NCBI GenBank assembly: GCA_029953675.1
Contig: JAMWBK010000013.1
Span: forward strand, 496,001 to 560,000
DNA from: Rhodosorus marinus
Taxonomy: Eukaryota > Rhodophyta > Stylonematophyceae > Stylonematales > Stylonemataceae
Direction of reading: 5' to 3'
Length of the DNA stretch: 64,000 nt
Both the position numbers and the translations under genes were made by a program. Positions 41,442-53,300 of the stretch are shown here, one piece after another. The notes under the pieces were generated by a model. It worked only from the letters and a program-made list of their open reading frames with translations. It did not search any database and had not been told where the DNA came from. Position 1 is the first letter of the stretch. Each line of letters starts with the position of its first letter.

Positions 41442-43197
41442 ATGGCTAGAATGAAAACGTACCATCTTGGGCAGCAGATCCAGTGTATTTCAGCGAACGC
41501 TGACGTTTCGCTCTTGTCTTGTCTGGTGGGGAAGGATGTCTTGAAGGTACTCCGTGTGGAGCCGTTGTCTGTAGCTGATGCGGACACGCCCAGCGATGAC
41601 GAGCCATCTATACAACTGGTGAGAACCTACAAGCATTGGGGAGCCAGGGCGAGATATCCAATCGGCCATGTAGCATGGAACCCCCACAAAAGTCACGAAC
41701 ACATCATTGTGGGGGGAGCCATGAACGGGCAATTGATTTTCTGGACTCTCGGTACCTCAAACTACACTACTGTAAGCCAGAACACTTCTCAAGCGTCTCA
41801 AGGACTCTCAGCCTGATTGTTTGCTTTCTCGAGTTCCATCAGTTCTGATAAAGCTTGCTCGATGAATTGTTTGATAGGTTCCTGTGACAATGGAAGCGCA
41901 CCAGCGAGCTGTTCGGCGTGTGGTTTGGCACCGTGAGTCTGCTTCGTGTTTGTTATCGGTCTCGACAGACTCAGTTCAAAAGCTGTGGGATACAAGAGAC
42001 ACTAGTGCGCCGGTAGCCACATTTCGAAATCCAGCTCACTTCGTGGCAACAGATGCAGTTTTCTCACACCTAGACACGCACATGGTTGCCGTTGCTTTCT
42101 CCAACGGAAACGTTCACACCTACGACGACAGAATGCCCTCGGCTCCGGTTTGGACCAAGCGAGCACACAATGCGGGTGCTTACTGCCTTGCCTGGCACCC
42201 CACAGGCGGGGGCGTTTTGTCAAGCGGAGGACGCGATCGATATATTCATGTGTGGGACACGAACACAGACCAAGAGCTGGCATCGTTAAACTGTGTAACA
42301 ACCCCGTCACGCATAGCCTGGCGGCCGATGCCAGATGGCAGCAGCTCAACCCAGATTGCTTGTAACTCTGTTGCTGGGTCTGTCAACGTTCCAACTGAAC
42401 TCGAGACCCGTGTGGCTGTATGGGACACTAGATATCCCAATCTTCCAAGTCGGACGTTGCTTGGCAACCGAAACTATGTTACTGATCTCATGTGGGCATC
42501 TGCTGCAGACAGTATTTTCACATCATCCCGAGACGGCATGGTTTCTCGGCTGGTCCTGAGGGACGGGAATCGGCCTTATGAGGAGCTTCCATCGGCCGCG
42601 CTTGCGGTGGATAAATTCTTCGACCACATGGCATTCTGTCATGAAGAAGTGTGCAGGGATGTAGGCGTTGATGGGCACGTGCCCAGTGCAATGAAAGTGG
42701 AGGACAATCCGTTTTCGCGGATCCCACCGAACCGACCCGTTGGTCAGGTCCGCATTGCTCATACACCGTTTCTCAGCGACAGTCGTGCTCAGTTCGTGGC
42801 GCTTGCCACCGAGTATAGTGTTCGGTCGACAAATCGTAAGAGCACATGCGAAGACAACGCGCTAATTGCGGATAATAGAGGCGCTGGGGAGTCTGCGGCA
42901 CTGTGGAGGATCTGCGCAGGTCTTGAAGAAGAAGCAAATTCTGTCCTGGCTCAGCAAATTCGAAAGCGCTTCATCTGGGACACGACAAAACGTCTTAGTG
43001 CCATCGGCAAATTTCAGATGTCAATAATGCTCGCATGTGTGTACAGAAGCCTGAATGATCTTGGGCTCGAGAGCGCTGAACACGTTGCTAGATCTGCTCA
43101 ACTTTATTCGCAAGTTCTTCGAAGCGTAGATCTCATTGTAGAAGCACGAGAGATAAGAGGAATACTCGGTCTTAACTCCTGGATGCCATTGTCATGA
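41442..43197 (+). CDS. WDR24-like WD40 protein (GATOR2/SEACAT subunit), 2 exons
   Basis: Exons 41442-41771 and 41878-43197 (phase 0, GTAAGC...GATAG, 106-base intron) give 549 residues. WD40 blades fill the first ~350 residues: HVAWNPHKSHEHIIVGGAMN, then GQLIFWTLG; LLSVSTDSVQKLWDTRD; VAVAFSNGNVHTYDDR; GAYCLAWHPTGGGVLSSGGR, then DRYIHVWDTN; VTDLMWASAADSIFTSSRDG. The order and spacing match WDR24, the GATOR2 subunit that relieves inhibition of TORC1 when amino acids are present. The C-terminal part is helical. The RING/zinc domain that ends animal WDR24 is not seen here or in the next 300 bases, so this copy is short or has an unfound exon. Confidence 0.8.
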
Positions 43198-44096
43198 GCG
43201 AAGGAAAAAACAAGGACCTACGAATTCAAGGAGTTGAAATTTTGATGGCTTTGATGGTCGTCTTCAAGGAGAGCATGAGTCTACGCATCTCCACTGAGGG
43301 CGTCCGGCGAACGTTTCCCGCTCTAAAAGGCGTAGTCTGGACTATACCGTTCTGTCTTTCTCATGGGAACGGCGAGAGGGAACCGACGTGTCTCCAAAGT
43401 ATAATTAGCCACCCCTGAGGACATAAGCATGACGGTATTCTTTTAGGTTAGGACAGATGGTTTTTTGCAAATTCTGACAGCAAGAGTGAATCTTCGGGAA
43501 CCTTCTAAATGGTGAAGGTAAGCCTACCAGAAGAAAATCGGCCAAATCAAATCACCTCTCTGCCGAGTAATAAACAAGAGAATTTTAAGCGAACGAGGAC
43601 GCCCTGGTTGCAGCTGACATCCTACCGGGGAATGTCGAGACCGACCGATATTGGCACCCCGCAAAAACTTGAGCTGCTCTGAGACAGTGAGGAAGTCTTA
43701 TCGTATCGATGTGCTTCTTGAAGCTCGCCGCGGGTAGCATCATGTCATCATCACCGCTCGAGACTCACCCTTCTTCATAAAATCAACGCCAAAGTAAGCG
43801 CCTATGGCGGCTAACTACACCGCTCCTATGAAGCTCAAAGAACACTTTCATTCTCGATGATTGTAGTCCAGTCTGACAGTTCCTCGCTGATTGAAAGACA
43901 CGATTCCCTCTCCATGCCAAGCAAAGCCAGTCCGTAGTCAAAAAGGGGCCATAGCAGCATATACCAACTACAGGGCGCGACCTCGTTTTCAGGATCCAAC
44001 CTCCCGCTATTGCTCAATTTTTATATATCTTTAGAACTTTATTACAACTGCTCTTGCTCAATTTTTATATCTTTAGAACTGGCACTATGTAATGTC
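43198..44096. other. No gene seen; short tandem repeat
   Basis: No supportable exon. A 42-base tandem duplication lies at about 44011-44080 (ttgctcaatttttatat...ctttagaact twice), directly upstream of the tRNA gene. Confidence 0.5.
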
Positions 44097-44168
44097 GTTC
44101 CTGTAGTATAGGGGTCAGTACACCCGCCTGTCACGCGGGAGACCCGGGTTCAATTCCCGGCGGGATCG
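44097..44168 (+). tRNA. tRNA-Asp (GTC)
   Basis: A 72-base cloverleaf: acceptor 44097-44103 pairs with 44161-44167 (one T-T mismatch, one G-T), D arm GTAT/GTAC, anticodon arm CCCGC/GCGGG with loop CTGTCAC and anticodon GTC at 44130-44132, a 4-base variable loop, and T arm CCGGG/CCCGG with loop TTCAATT. The discriminator is G. The D arm and T arm form the internal A and B boxes for RNA polymerase III. No intron. A T-run (TTTTT) follows at 44177-44181. Confidence 0.93.
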
Positions 44169-44428
44169 CAACACTCATTTTTGCTTGCAATAGCAGCCCG
44201 CTCAACATCAGCAGGCACAATTGAATGCAAGAACAAAGTGCGTTGGGACTGCGGAGCTCGCGATGTCTGCCTTTTTCTGCTTATACGAAAAACTTCTGCG
44301 GGTTGTTTTGCGTTGCTGGGGTTGAGTTAGATTCTTTTTCGCTAGCTTTCAGCAGCAGAGTAGTTCGCAAACAAACCAAGCATAGCAAACAAGTTAAGCA
44401 CAAGTGCTCTCCACTATTTCCATTTCCA

Positions 44429-45549
44429 CTAGCCCTCTAGGAACGGGATTACCGCTTTGATTAGATCGTCTCTATGATTTGAGAACGAATGGTCTGCTCC
44501 CTCCACCACCTTTAGCTTGGATCCAGGCGTTTGCTTCTGGAGCTCTGCGGCCTCGGAAGCAGGTGACACTTCATCTGCAGAGCCATGAACGTGCAGGACG
44601 TTGGCATTTCGGATCTTAAAAGAAGCAGAAAACAATAACGGTAAGCTTCTCTTTTCTCTCAGGCGGGCGCCTTGGGGTGCGGGGGGGAGAGCGTGAGCAG
44701 CGGAGAGTAATCCAAGCTCCTTGTGCTCAAACCCGCATGAAAACAACCTGGAAGTTCCTGATTACCTGCTCTATCTGGCTCATGTCCGTGGTGAGCCTTT
44801 CACGGAGTCCTGCGGAAGTGATCTTGTAGCCGTCCATATCGACATATCCATCTCTTTGTATCTTCTCCAGACCCTCCTTCCCTATTCGTTCGATTACGCC
44901 TGTGGTCAAGCTGCATCTTCCGCTGAGGTTCACGATCCGATCGACATCATCATATTTAGCTCCGTAAAGGAGAACCACATTTCCTCCCTGAAGCAAATGA
45001 GAGGTTCACGTTTGAAACTGAATACTTGAAAGCTGCAGCTGCAATTGCCGGAGAACGACCGTGCTATCTTCTCCAGTAGCTTCAGTAGCCATTCAACTTC
45101 AAGCGCACCTTAGAATGACCAAGGATGCCTTTCGTTCGGTATCCTCGCTCCTGAACCCATTCTACAATACTGCGCAAATCCTCCACCTCCTTTGCATAAT
45201 TTCCATACTGAAACTGGTCGAAACAGATGAGAGGGGAAATCGAATCGAACGTGAGAAACGAGTGGGAACGCTTCGAGACTAGAAGCGGTATTCAAACCTC
45301 GCCGCCGCTGTTTCCGTTCCCCGAGAAATCGAACGCGACAGTAGGCAAGGCCAGACTCTCCGAAATAGCAGTCAATGCTCGGGACCTCCGGGAAGATCGG
45401 AAGCCGTGACAGAGAACGACCGCGTCTGGAAACGGGGGACAAGTAGATGGAGAGACTCCCCGAGTATCAAACACTCCTCTAAGTGTTTCCCCGCCGCCGT
45501 TCAGAACTTCGAAAGCGAACGCGACTGAGACTTCGCTGGACGCCTCCAT
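44429..45549 (-). CDS. Alpha/beta hydrolase (S33-like), 4 exons
   Basis: Exons on minus: 45549-45298, 45213-45109, 44987-44748 and 44614-44429, all phase 0 with GT-AG introns, giving 260 residues. The fold markers are the oxyanion HGF (VVLCHGFRSS), FDFSGNGNSGG, the nucleophile elbow G-H-S-K-G with Ser118 split across exons 2 and 3, the acid Asp213 in HVHGSADEVSP, and His241 in VEGADHSF. This is the plant-type esterase/acylaminoacyl-peptidase-like hydrolase group; substrates are unknown. The frame is open upstream to 45705 and could supply a targeting leader, but the ATG at 45549 fits the domain start. Confidence 0.82.
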
Positions 45550-46484
45550 AAAAAAAAAACCAGTTACTCGCAGCCTCTTAGTATCGTAGAACAATTTGTT
45601 GACGCCGCACCGCCGAAAAATCAGAGCTTTTCGACTAGACACTGAGTCTGGAGACTTCCCAACCAAACGCGAGATCCGACCCTCGTCGCGACTGATGCAC
45701 GTCATCCAACCACGAAAAGACTGACTTTATTGACTGACCTCAAACCCAGGGAGGCGTGCCATGTACGAATCTCAACTAGAAAATCTCCTCAGTGACAACT
45801 TAAAACTCAGCTTTGTTGAAACTTGCAGCGGGGTATCGATAACCTATTATAGGTCAATCCCAGCAGAAAGGATGGTCTCGTGAACGACTGGAGGTTCGGT
45901 GATTCCTGTCGCTAAGACTTCTCCCTCGCCGGATGTCGTTGAGCTGAAACGTCAAACGATTCATTGGTCTGCACTATGAACTCCAACTTCCAAGAATTGA
46001 TAGTTCCACGCGCGGAAAATGCCTTTTCGTTTTGTCTTTGTCACTCTTGATCATCTTCATCGACTGCTCTTACTACACCGGTACCTAGTACTCTCACGTC
46101 CGTTCAGTTTCGCTTCATGGCGATACTCGGAGCTTGATAAAAAGCTGAAAACCGGGGCGAAAAACAAGGCTCAAATGTCAGGAGCCCCCGCACCAGGGTC
46201 GTCAAGTAGACTCGTAAGGGAAAACGTTCTGTGTAGATGGATCACGTGCAATTTCAGTGAAAACTATATGGAAATTACCTCCGCAGTGCTTACGATTGAT
46301 TCATTCACGCACCGAACCCGAAGCCTCGCCTTTGAGCGCGAGATGTTATCTGAACATCCACAAGAAAATCCGTCGCTGCCTGCCCAAGCCCTCTAGATGT
46401 CTCCGCATCAAAGAGGGCAAAGTTGACATCATTGTGATCGCGAAGAGCATGTCGGTAATGGGTCCGCTTCCCATGTTCAGTTGG
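45550..46484. other. No gene seen
   Basis: Apart from the possible upstream extension of the hydrolase (to 45705), I see no coding exon or repeat I can name. Confidence 0.4.
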
Positions 46485-47083
46485 CTACTCGCACAACCCG
46501 AAGATAGCGGTTGGGGACGGGACGTACAAGCCAATATTGTTTCCGGCGCGGTGATGTCGGACCGCGATGCCCGGATGCAGCCGACATCCCAAACAAATTG
46601 CTTGTGTTCCACGCAAACATCGCATAAATGTCGTATGCGGATGTGTCTCACTAGCTCGTCTGGGGGGCAGCTGTGTCTGCGGGTCCGGTTGCCAGTAGTC
46701 GATATGCAATGGAAAAGTCTTTTAATACCCTTCTGGGCGTGCCTGGAAGAGCACATGGAGCAGTCAGAAGTCTTCATCAATCCTGGCATGGGCTAAGAGA
46801 TTAAGCGAATACTGCATCGTAGCTCTGGAGTGGTGAGAGCATGACGACCCTCAGTAGCTAAATCCCGAATCCAGGAGCTTGCACCCAACCCCGCAGATGA
46901 AAGTAAATGCACCCGAAACTCGTCCGAGACATGAAGATTGTCCACAAACGCCTCAAAGGCGTTCTGGTAACACACCTGAGAGAGCAAGTGCTGCAATTGG
47001 CCAGCGAGCTTGAGGTCGGAGGACCCAAGCAGTAAATCCATCCATTCATCCAAGAGTAACGGAACTTTAGTGTCAAACAACAA
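46485..47083 (-). mobile_element. Decayed RLE retrotransposon fragment
   Basis: Minus-strand frame 47083-46793 reads LLLDEWMDLLLGSSDLKLAG, then SSWIRDLATEGRHALTTPEL. It continues after a stop (46789 on) as MPGLMKTSDCSMCSSRHAQK then RLFHC. This aligns with the LPIPGLRTTEKCTSCRS zinc region of the near-complete element at 10.15 kb. The nuclease part beyond is scrambled by frameshifts. It is the only clear retroelement piece in the gene-dense half. Confidence 0.65.
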
Positions 47084-47697
47084 ACTGTGGCCTGATCGCT
47101 TGCCTTTCAGATATGTACGTGTGATGTGAAGTCGTGCTCGTAACCCGCTGTTTGGGTAGGGAAGCCTTCGAAGGCTGTACTTTTGAAGTGCGCGATGCTC
47201 TTTTGGACCTCTCCGCGGTAGAGGACGATAGTCAGTATTGATTCGATGCGAGAACCATCTCAGTATAGATACAAGCTGGCTTCTGAATACCTTTTACACT
47301 TCTTTTTCTGTATATCTCCAAAATTTACCTTGTTTTTAGACTTTTCTTCTCATGTTTTTAGGCCACTCAAGAAAATATGGTAGTCCAGAATTTTAGACAA
47401 ACTAGGGAGGCTCTGCCCAACCCCAAAAACTTGAATAACTTTTACGCTTGTTTTCTCATGTCACATAAATCTCCCACTATTTTTAGTCATTTTTCTCCTC
47501 AAGTTTTAGCGCTTGCGAGATTACAATGCGGAAAGTGGCCATCTGGCACCACCCCAAACTATAGTGGTCCATAATTAAAGAAACTAGCAAGGTTCCCGAT
47601 CGAGCCACATATTTATTCAGTTTGGGGCACTTTCATGCGGCATGCCGCAATGGGACAGGAATATTTCGAAATTCATGAAAATGCCGCATAATAGTGT
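47084..47697. other. No gene seen
   Basis: AT-rich, with repeated ttttctcatgt and ccccaaa-like words. No exon is supportable. Confidence 0.4.
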
Positions 47698-47795
47698 TAG
47701 GGTTGTGTCAAGTGGGTTGGGTTTTTGGCTGTTTGCTAGCCAGAAGCGGGTAAACCCGCGAAAACAGGGGGGTTTAAGGGGGGCTGGGCAATAAG
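47698..47795 (+). mobile_element. MITE end, same family as 12300-12428
   Basis: TAGGGTTGTGTCAAGTGGG, then GGGTTTTTGGCTGTTT and CCAGAAGCGGGTAAACCC follow the same order as the inverse strand of 12338-12428 over about 90 bases. The opposite end is not recognised, so the copy is truncated or diverged. Confidence 0.6.
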
Positions 47796-48490
47796 TGGGC
47801 AATTTGATGGGCAATAGGCGCCGATTCCAGTGCGTCCGTTGAACATGTGGTGGGTGGGCAATGAAATTTTAATGAGTATTGCGGGGTTTTAGTGCGAAAA
47901 TGCCTCTGTTTTCAGGGGGTTTGGTTTTCAGAATCACGCTTTCGCGAGCGCAGACCCCCGCAGACCACGAACAACGGTGAGGGAAGCTTGGGGAATTGGA
48001 AAACAGTCCGTTGACAGGATGGGGAAGCAGTTCTGCGGAGGTTGTGAAGCATCTATAGAAGCTTCTACAAAGCCTTAGCACCTCCCCTTCCGCTTACCGT
48101 CCTAAACCTGAGGGTTCCAGGAGTATTTGTATTTCGGACAGGACGGGGGATCCACATGGTATGGATAGAAGAGCTACTTGAGCTCGATCAGCTGAGGGAT
48201 ATCTCTTCTTTTGGGTAGCTGATATCCTAAGATCTTAAAGAAACCGGAAAAAACACTGTGAAGCTCAGCGCCTGTTGCACAGAATACTGGACACGACTAA
48301 CCCGAGCACGAGTTCTCAAGCCTACCACCTCTGGGCCTTCAAGCAGCCGAAACGGTAGGTTTTGTACCGCCGACATCCTCGCGAGCTTAACTTCGAGCTC
48401 TTCTGCTTGCTTCCCTTTCTTAATCGTCGGCGGACAAAAGTCAGTTAAGTCTGCTCCCTCGCGCTTTCCGCTTTTCGAAGTTAGAAAGCT
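47796..48490. other. No gene seen
   Basis: G-rich stretch with tgggcaat repeated four times at 47785-47860, then unique sequence. No coding frame is supportable. Confidence 0.4.
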
Positions 48491-48769
48491 TTAAAGGCCG
48501 GACGCTGGAGTTGCACCGGATCTTCTGCTGCCCGTGGGAGCGTCATCTGCGATCATGTACCGATCGCACTTCTGCAGGTGCTTCTTGAGGCGTTCAACTT
48601 TGTTTCTTACAGGTAAGTCGTAATGCTTGCAGATCAGCTTGCCCTTGACCTCGTCGTACTGCGGGTGTTGCCGCGCTAGCATCCTGAGGTTGCAACGCAG
48701 CGCATATTCCTTTCTCGTCGCCATCTGTACCTTAGTAGCTCTGATAGACTGAGTGAACGGGGCATACAT
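48491..48769 (-). pseudogene. BED-type zinc finger fragment (transposase-like)
   Basis: An open minus frame has an internal ATG (MATRKEYALRCNLRMLARQH) followed by DEVKGKLICKHYDLPVRNKV and ERLKKHLQKC. This is the C-x2-C...H-x3-C layout of BED fingers, but the second Cys is Tyr (CKHY), so metal binding would be impaired. hAT transposases start with such fingers. No catalytic domain follows in either direction. It could also be a piece of a host BED-finger gene. Confidence 0.45.
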
Positions 48770-51232
48770 TCTACTCTTTGAACTCGTGCATGCAAGCAGT
48801 AGAACATGTCAACCCATAGCCATCCGTCTGCGTCCCCGTTTGCAAACAATATATCGACTCGCGCCGCTTCAGGTATATTGAAATACGAAAGAAAAATAGA
48901 TTCCATCCGTATGACCAACGTCAAGTCTCAGCCCTGTAAGCACTAAGATTAAGCCACAATCACGCAAGGGCTTCACCAGCGAAATGGGACGAACAACAGC
49001 AGCGGCGACAAGCGAATAACTAGCGCCACGTTCTAGCGTAGATATGCCCATCGGAAAAGGGAGTCTAACATAAACTGCTCATCGACTGCTCAGAGGTTAA
49101 CACTTCTGTAGTACGGCGCATCTCGGGGCTCGCCGTGTTTACCAAGATGCTTTCGCAGGAATTTATGAACCAGGGCCCATTAGAGTTTGCCGTTCAAATT
49201 TTCGTTTACCTCTGCTAGTGAAAGGGGACCATCTCAAGGCTTGCTGGTTGAATCAACAACAAGAACCACATATTCAGAGCCTAAAACCCTGAGGAGAATC
49301 GATGTGTTTATACTAGGGAAAGCTCAGAAAGGTATCGCCTATCTGCACCTTAAATTATAGCTCAGAGAGTTTTGACAGATGACCATTGTCAAGGCCATTA
49401 CGTTGAATGAATGTGTTTATATTTGTGAAAGGTCAGCAATGGATCACATATCTGCATCTCTATCCCACCTCGCACAACACAGGGCACAGGACGATTGCTT
49501 CCACTCGCACTATCAGGATGTCATGGAAAAATTAAGACCTTAGAACTCAACCTCCAGAGCGCTAGTGTGGAACTCAAAGATCTCCTTCATTAGTGTATTG
49601 TAATCTACAATCCAACCACATTCCCCTGTCCGCGGCGACTCGACATCGGCTATCCGATGAAACCACATTCCCCTGTCCGCGGCGACTCGACATCGGCTAT
49701 CCGATGAAACCCGCTTGATAAACATTTGTTTGTCCGTCTGCCAGTAGCTGACCAATCAGAGAAGGAATATCTTAAGTTTGACCAATTACCATGCAACTAT
49801 TTCGAATGCATTCCATTTCCCAAATACGATGTCCCACCACGTACTGACCAAACTCGACGTCGGGACTATCCTTTCCTCTCTTCCCCCCACATTCGCGTAT
49901 TAAACATGCATCCACCAATTTCATCTTGGTTACTGGCTAGGGGTTATGCCGTATACTGTTTTTCCAGTGTGATCAACAAGGACAAGAGTCCGGACGGGAA
50001 TGCTACCACTATATAGTTTATTTTGATATTCTTGTAGCGTATTTTCGCTTTTCTAATTGGCATCAATATCGAACGTAAATATTCCGGAATAGATGATATT
50101 CGTGCGGGTAGCGTTCGGATATACTGGATTGGTAACGTATTTGGTTGTTGCGAAACACGACATTCCTATCAGATAGCTAAGGTGGGGTGAAGACTTATGC
50201 ACGTGGATGTAGGGCTTATATATTATTCAAATCCGCCCAGACCCTGAAAAACAACGTGTTTGGGCCATGTGAGATGATCGAGTTTCCCGGGCCCACCCCC
50301 CCCCCAGGCCCAGGGCAGCCCCGACCTTTCTTTCATCGTTTTTGGACGCTTCGTACGGTCCTTTTCAGCCGGAGCCGTAGTAGGGGTATAGGAATATACA
50401 AAACATGAACACGGGTTGAATTTCGAAAGCATGGAAAAGGGGGTGGTAGAAAAAAATCCCAGGAAATGTGCCAATCTCAATTCAGCTCCATTGTTTTCGA
50501 ATACTTGAAATTTTTTTCTCATGCGATTCTACATAGAATTTCGTTGCGAAGCTGATATGCCCTTTGAGCTTTTCGAAAATTGTTTGTTTTTTGGTATATT
50601 CCATTTGAGATATTTTCCGAAAGGAGCGGTGGAATCTGGGCAAAAGAGCTGTTCAAGAAAACTACAAGAAAACCACAGGAATAGAGTGAAAAGCATTTCG
50701 CTTTGCCGTTTGGGCGCTGTGCTGGTTTTGCGCTTCTATCAGCAATTGGAAAAAATGGAGATACACTGTATCTTGTCCTGATGAGCCATTCCGGCGTCGG
50801 CAGATGCGCTTGCTGGCAGATGTGTCCATGGAGTGAGAGAATTCAGTCAGGCCAGTTCTATTTGCGGGAGTGATGCCATTTTTACTTTAGACTACTTGAC
50901 AAGCGAGGTGCGGGGCGGGCGGGAGCTGTAGCTGAGAGGAGTGGTTGTTGTGCATAGCCCAGAATTCGTTTGTGGGATTGTTTGACTGCTAACAAGGGAC
51001 TTTTTGTTCTTCTTAGCTGACTAGATAAAAGTGGTGCCGGTGAGGAAAGTCAGGCGCACTCGTGGCGAGCGAAGTGTGCAGTCGAGAATTGTGGTTGTAT
51101 GGGAGTGTGAACGTGAAGAAGAGTTTCCTGGTTGATATAGAAAATTAGCTTTTTTGGATAAAGGCTTTGTCACAAGCAAGTTTTATAGGTATCAGCGGGA
51201 AGAGGTTATAGAACGCATAGAATTTGGCAAAA
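48770..51232. other. No gene seen
   Basis: About 2.4 kb without a recognisable exon. Contains the 47-base tandem repeat at 49616-49709. The final ~300 bases should include the promoter and leader of the lactonase gene. Confidence 0.4.
49616..49709 (+). repeat. 47-base perfect tandem duplication
   Basis: 49616-49662 and 49663-49709 are identical, beginning CCACATTCCCCTGTCCGCGG and ending CTATCCGATGAAA. No coding role is seen. Confidence 0.9.
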
Positions 51233-52870
51233 ATGAACGCAGACTGGAACAGAACCGAGGACGGGTACGCCGGCAACAGCATAGTTGGGGATACCAGGGT
51301 ACGGGTGCTCGTTAGTTCATACACGGACTTTGACAAGCTCGCCCACCTCCCGAAGGGCAACGAAGGTCAGGGCATTCGTTGCTTCACTCTCGACTGCGAG
51401 AAGAAGGAACTACATGACGAAGGGCTTGTTTCAACATTCGCAAACCCGAATCCGGCGTTTATGCGCATGGAGAACGATCGCTTGTATGTCGTGAACGAGA
51501 GAATTGATGGAAACGGCGTCGTTTCCGCTTTCAAGGTGTTCCCTAGTGGAGAGCTGAAACTTCTTAAACAGCTCGACGCTGCTGGAAAGTCTACCTGCTA
51601 CGTTCACAAAGACCGCTTGTCGAACTTTTGCCTTATTGTAAACTACTGGGATGCTACTGTGTCAGTTGCAAAGCTCGACAAGGACGGTTCACCTGTCGAG
51701 ATTACCAGTGTACATAGACGACCCGGTTTTGATTATTGTAACCGCCACTGTCCTGATAGAGCTGAGCACTTAGAGCATAGGCAGGGGTGGTCGCACACGC
51801 ATTGCGTAGTCCCCAGTCCAGACGACAAGTTTTTCTTCGTGCCTGATCTAGGCGAGGACAAGATACATCAGTTCGAGCTCAACAGAGACAATGGTGAGCT
51901 GCACCTTGTGGCGAGCATCCAGCTTGAGGCGGGTCACGGCCCAAGGCATTTCATTTTTCACTCCGACGGTAAGCAAACTCCCACAGCATACCACGCCCTT
52001 CTGAATGAGGTTTAGTGTTTTGTGAGTCTTGTCATACTGTTGCCATATACAAGATCTGGGGATCCACTGCGGTCCAGGGGATCATTGTACAGAGGAGCAC
52101 GACAGACTGCGAACCACATTGAAACTTATCAAGTAAGACCTCCAACTAACCTATGGTCTGTCTTTTCTGAAAATTTTGACTGGAATCCGATGATTTGTCG
52201 CGAACCAATTGACGTTATGGGCCATTCCTGTTTGTTCCGTTGCATGATGGTGGTCCTCTTTTGCATGTTTTGATGCAATCTGAACCTGAACAACGACCCG
52301 TGATAATCTGCCATTGTACACTTGTGTTAACCCGTGGCTGGTTTCTCTGTGGTTGTATTTCTGTGCCATTTCCTCGTTCGTTTCGGCCCGCGTCCCGCCC
52401 TTGATTGATTTCCACGCGCAGGGACTGTTGCATATGTTGTGAATGAACTCGATTCAACTGTTGACGTTCTAAAATACGATGCGAACGCCAACAAAAATGA
52501 CTGTGCGTTGTCAGTGGTGGAGACGGTTTCTACCGTTGCGCCGGGACTGAAGCAGAAAAGCCACTGCGCCGAGATTAAGCTGAGACCAGATGGTCGATTC
52601 CTCTATGTCGCAAATCGGTTCTCAGATACGATCGCGATTTTTGCCGTCGACGTGGATGGGGATTACAAGCTGGCACTGGTCGGAATTCAATCATCTCTTG
52701 GGTGCACTCCAAGGCATTTCAGTTTCTACAACGATTTGATGATTGTAGCTAACACTGACAACGACTCTGTGGTCCTGTTCGAGGTGGATCACAGAACTGG
52801 GCTACTTGAGTACACGGGAAAGACCTACAAAGTATGTTCGCCAAACTTTGTAAATGTCATAGCAGCTTGA
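51233..52870 (+). CDS. 6-phosphogluconolactonase-type beta-propeller (lactonase family), 2 exons
   Basis: Exons 51233-51968 and 52422-52870 join in phase 1 (GTAAGC...CGCAG, 453-base intron) to give 394 residues, the usual length for the seven-bladed lactonase fold. Markers include NPAFMRMENDRLYVVNERID, WSHTHCVVPSPDDKFFFVPD, GHGPRHFIFHSDG at the end of exon 1, VAYVVNELDSTVDVLKYD at the start of exon 2, and HCAEIKLRPDGRFLYVANR with CTPRHFSF. Family members hydrolyse 6-phosphogluconolactone in the oxidative pentose-phosphate pathway or related lactones. No signal peptide, so probably cytosolic. Met at 51233 is the first ATG in frame. The intron is the longest in the window. Confidence 0.85.
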
Positions 52871-52942
52871 AAGGTTTGGCGGACAGTGTTTATGTAGGAG
52901 AGCGTGCAAGTAGCAAAATTATTGTAGATCATCAACAGATTC

Positions 52943-52948
52943 AATAAA
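52943..52948 (+). promoter_or_regulatory. Candidate polyadenylation signal of the lactonase gene
   Basis: AATAAA lies 72 bases after the stop codon, before the convergent gene on the other strand. Confidence 0.45.
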
Positions 52949-53300
52949 GAGATTGAACAGACGTCCTTTCATGTTTTCAGCAAACAGTTTGTAGGCGAAT
53001 CAGTTTGAATATTCAACTTCCGACGCTCTTCATCCGGCTCATGGTCTACTCCAGTTTTAATCGCGACCATTGAAGATAGTGTCTCAGGCGGGATCTGAAA
53101 CTGGTCCTCAAAACTTTGCCCATGCCCGTCGAAACGTTTGCTCAGCACTAATGCGGCGCACCAACAGTTCTCATGATCAACAGCCATGAAACCAGTTAAT
53201 CCGCGCAAATCAGCGATGCCGATCAGTTCTCAACTCAGAAGAGACAGCTTCCCAGTTCGGCATCAGTGCATCGGCCTTTGCCTAGACGCGCTCAATCGTT

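Noticed and set aside
41133-41465. Minus ORF upstream of the WDR24-like gene
   Set aside because: Composition is biased by a poly-A run near 41279 and no family resemblance was seen.
46257-46796. 179-codon plus ORF
   Set aside because: It lies antisense to the RLE zinc-cluster fragment on minus, whose motif alignment to the intact element is convincing.
51969-52421. Long lactonase intron considered as a separate gene or extra exon
   Set aside because: The GTAAGC donor and CGCAG acceptor restore the propeller frame exactly, and ORFs inside the intron show no propeller-like sequence.
52969-53208. Minus ORF downstream of the Yip1 gene considered as a further exon
   Set aside because: The Yip1 reading frame already ends at 53301 after the fifth membrane segment, and this ORF has no membrane segment or family match.
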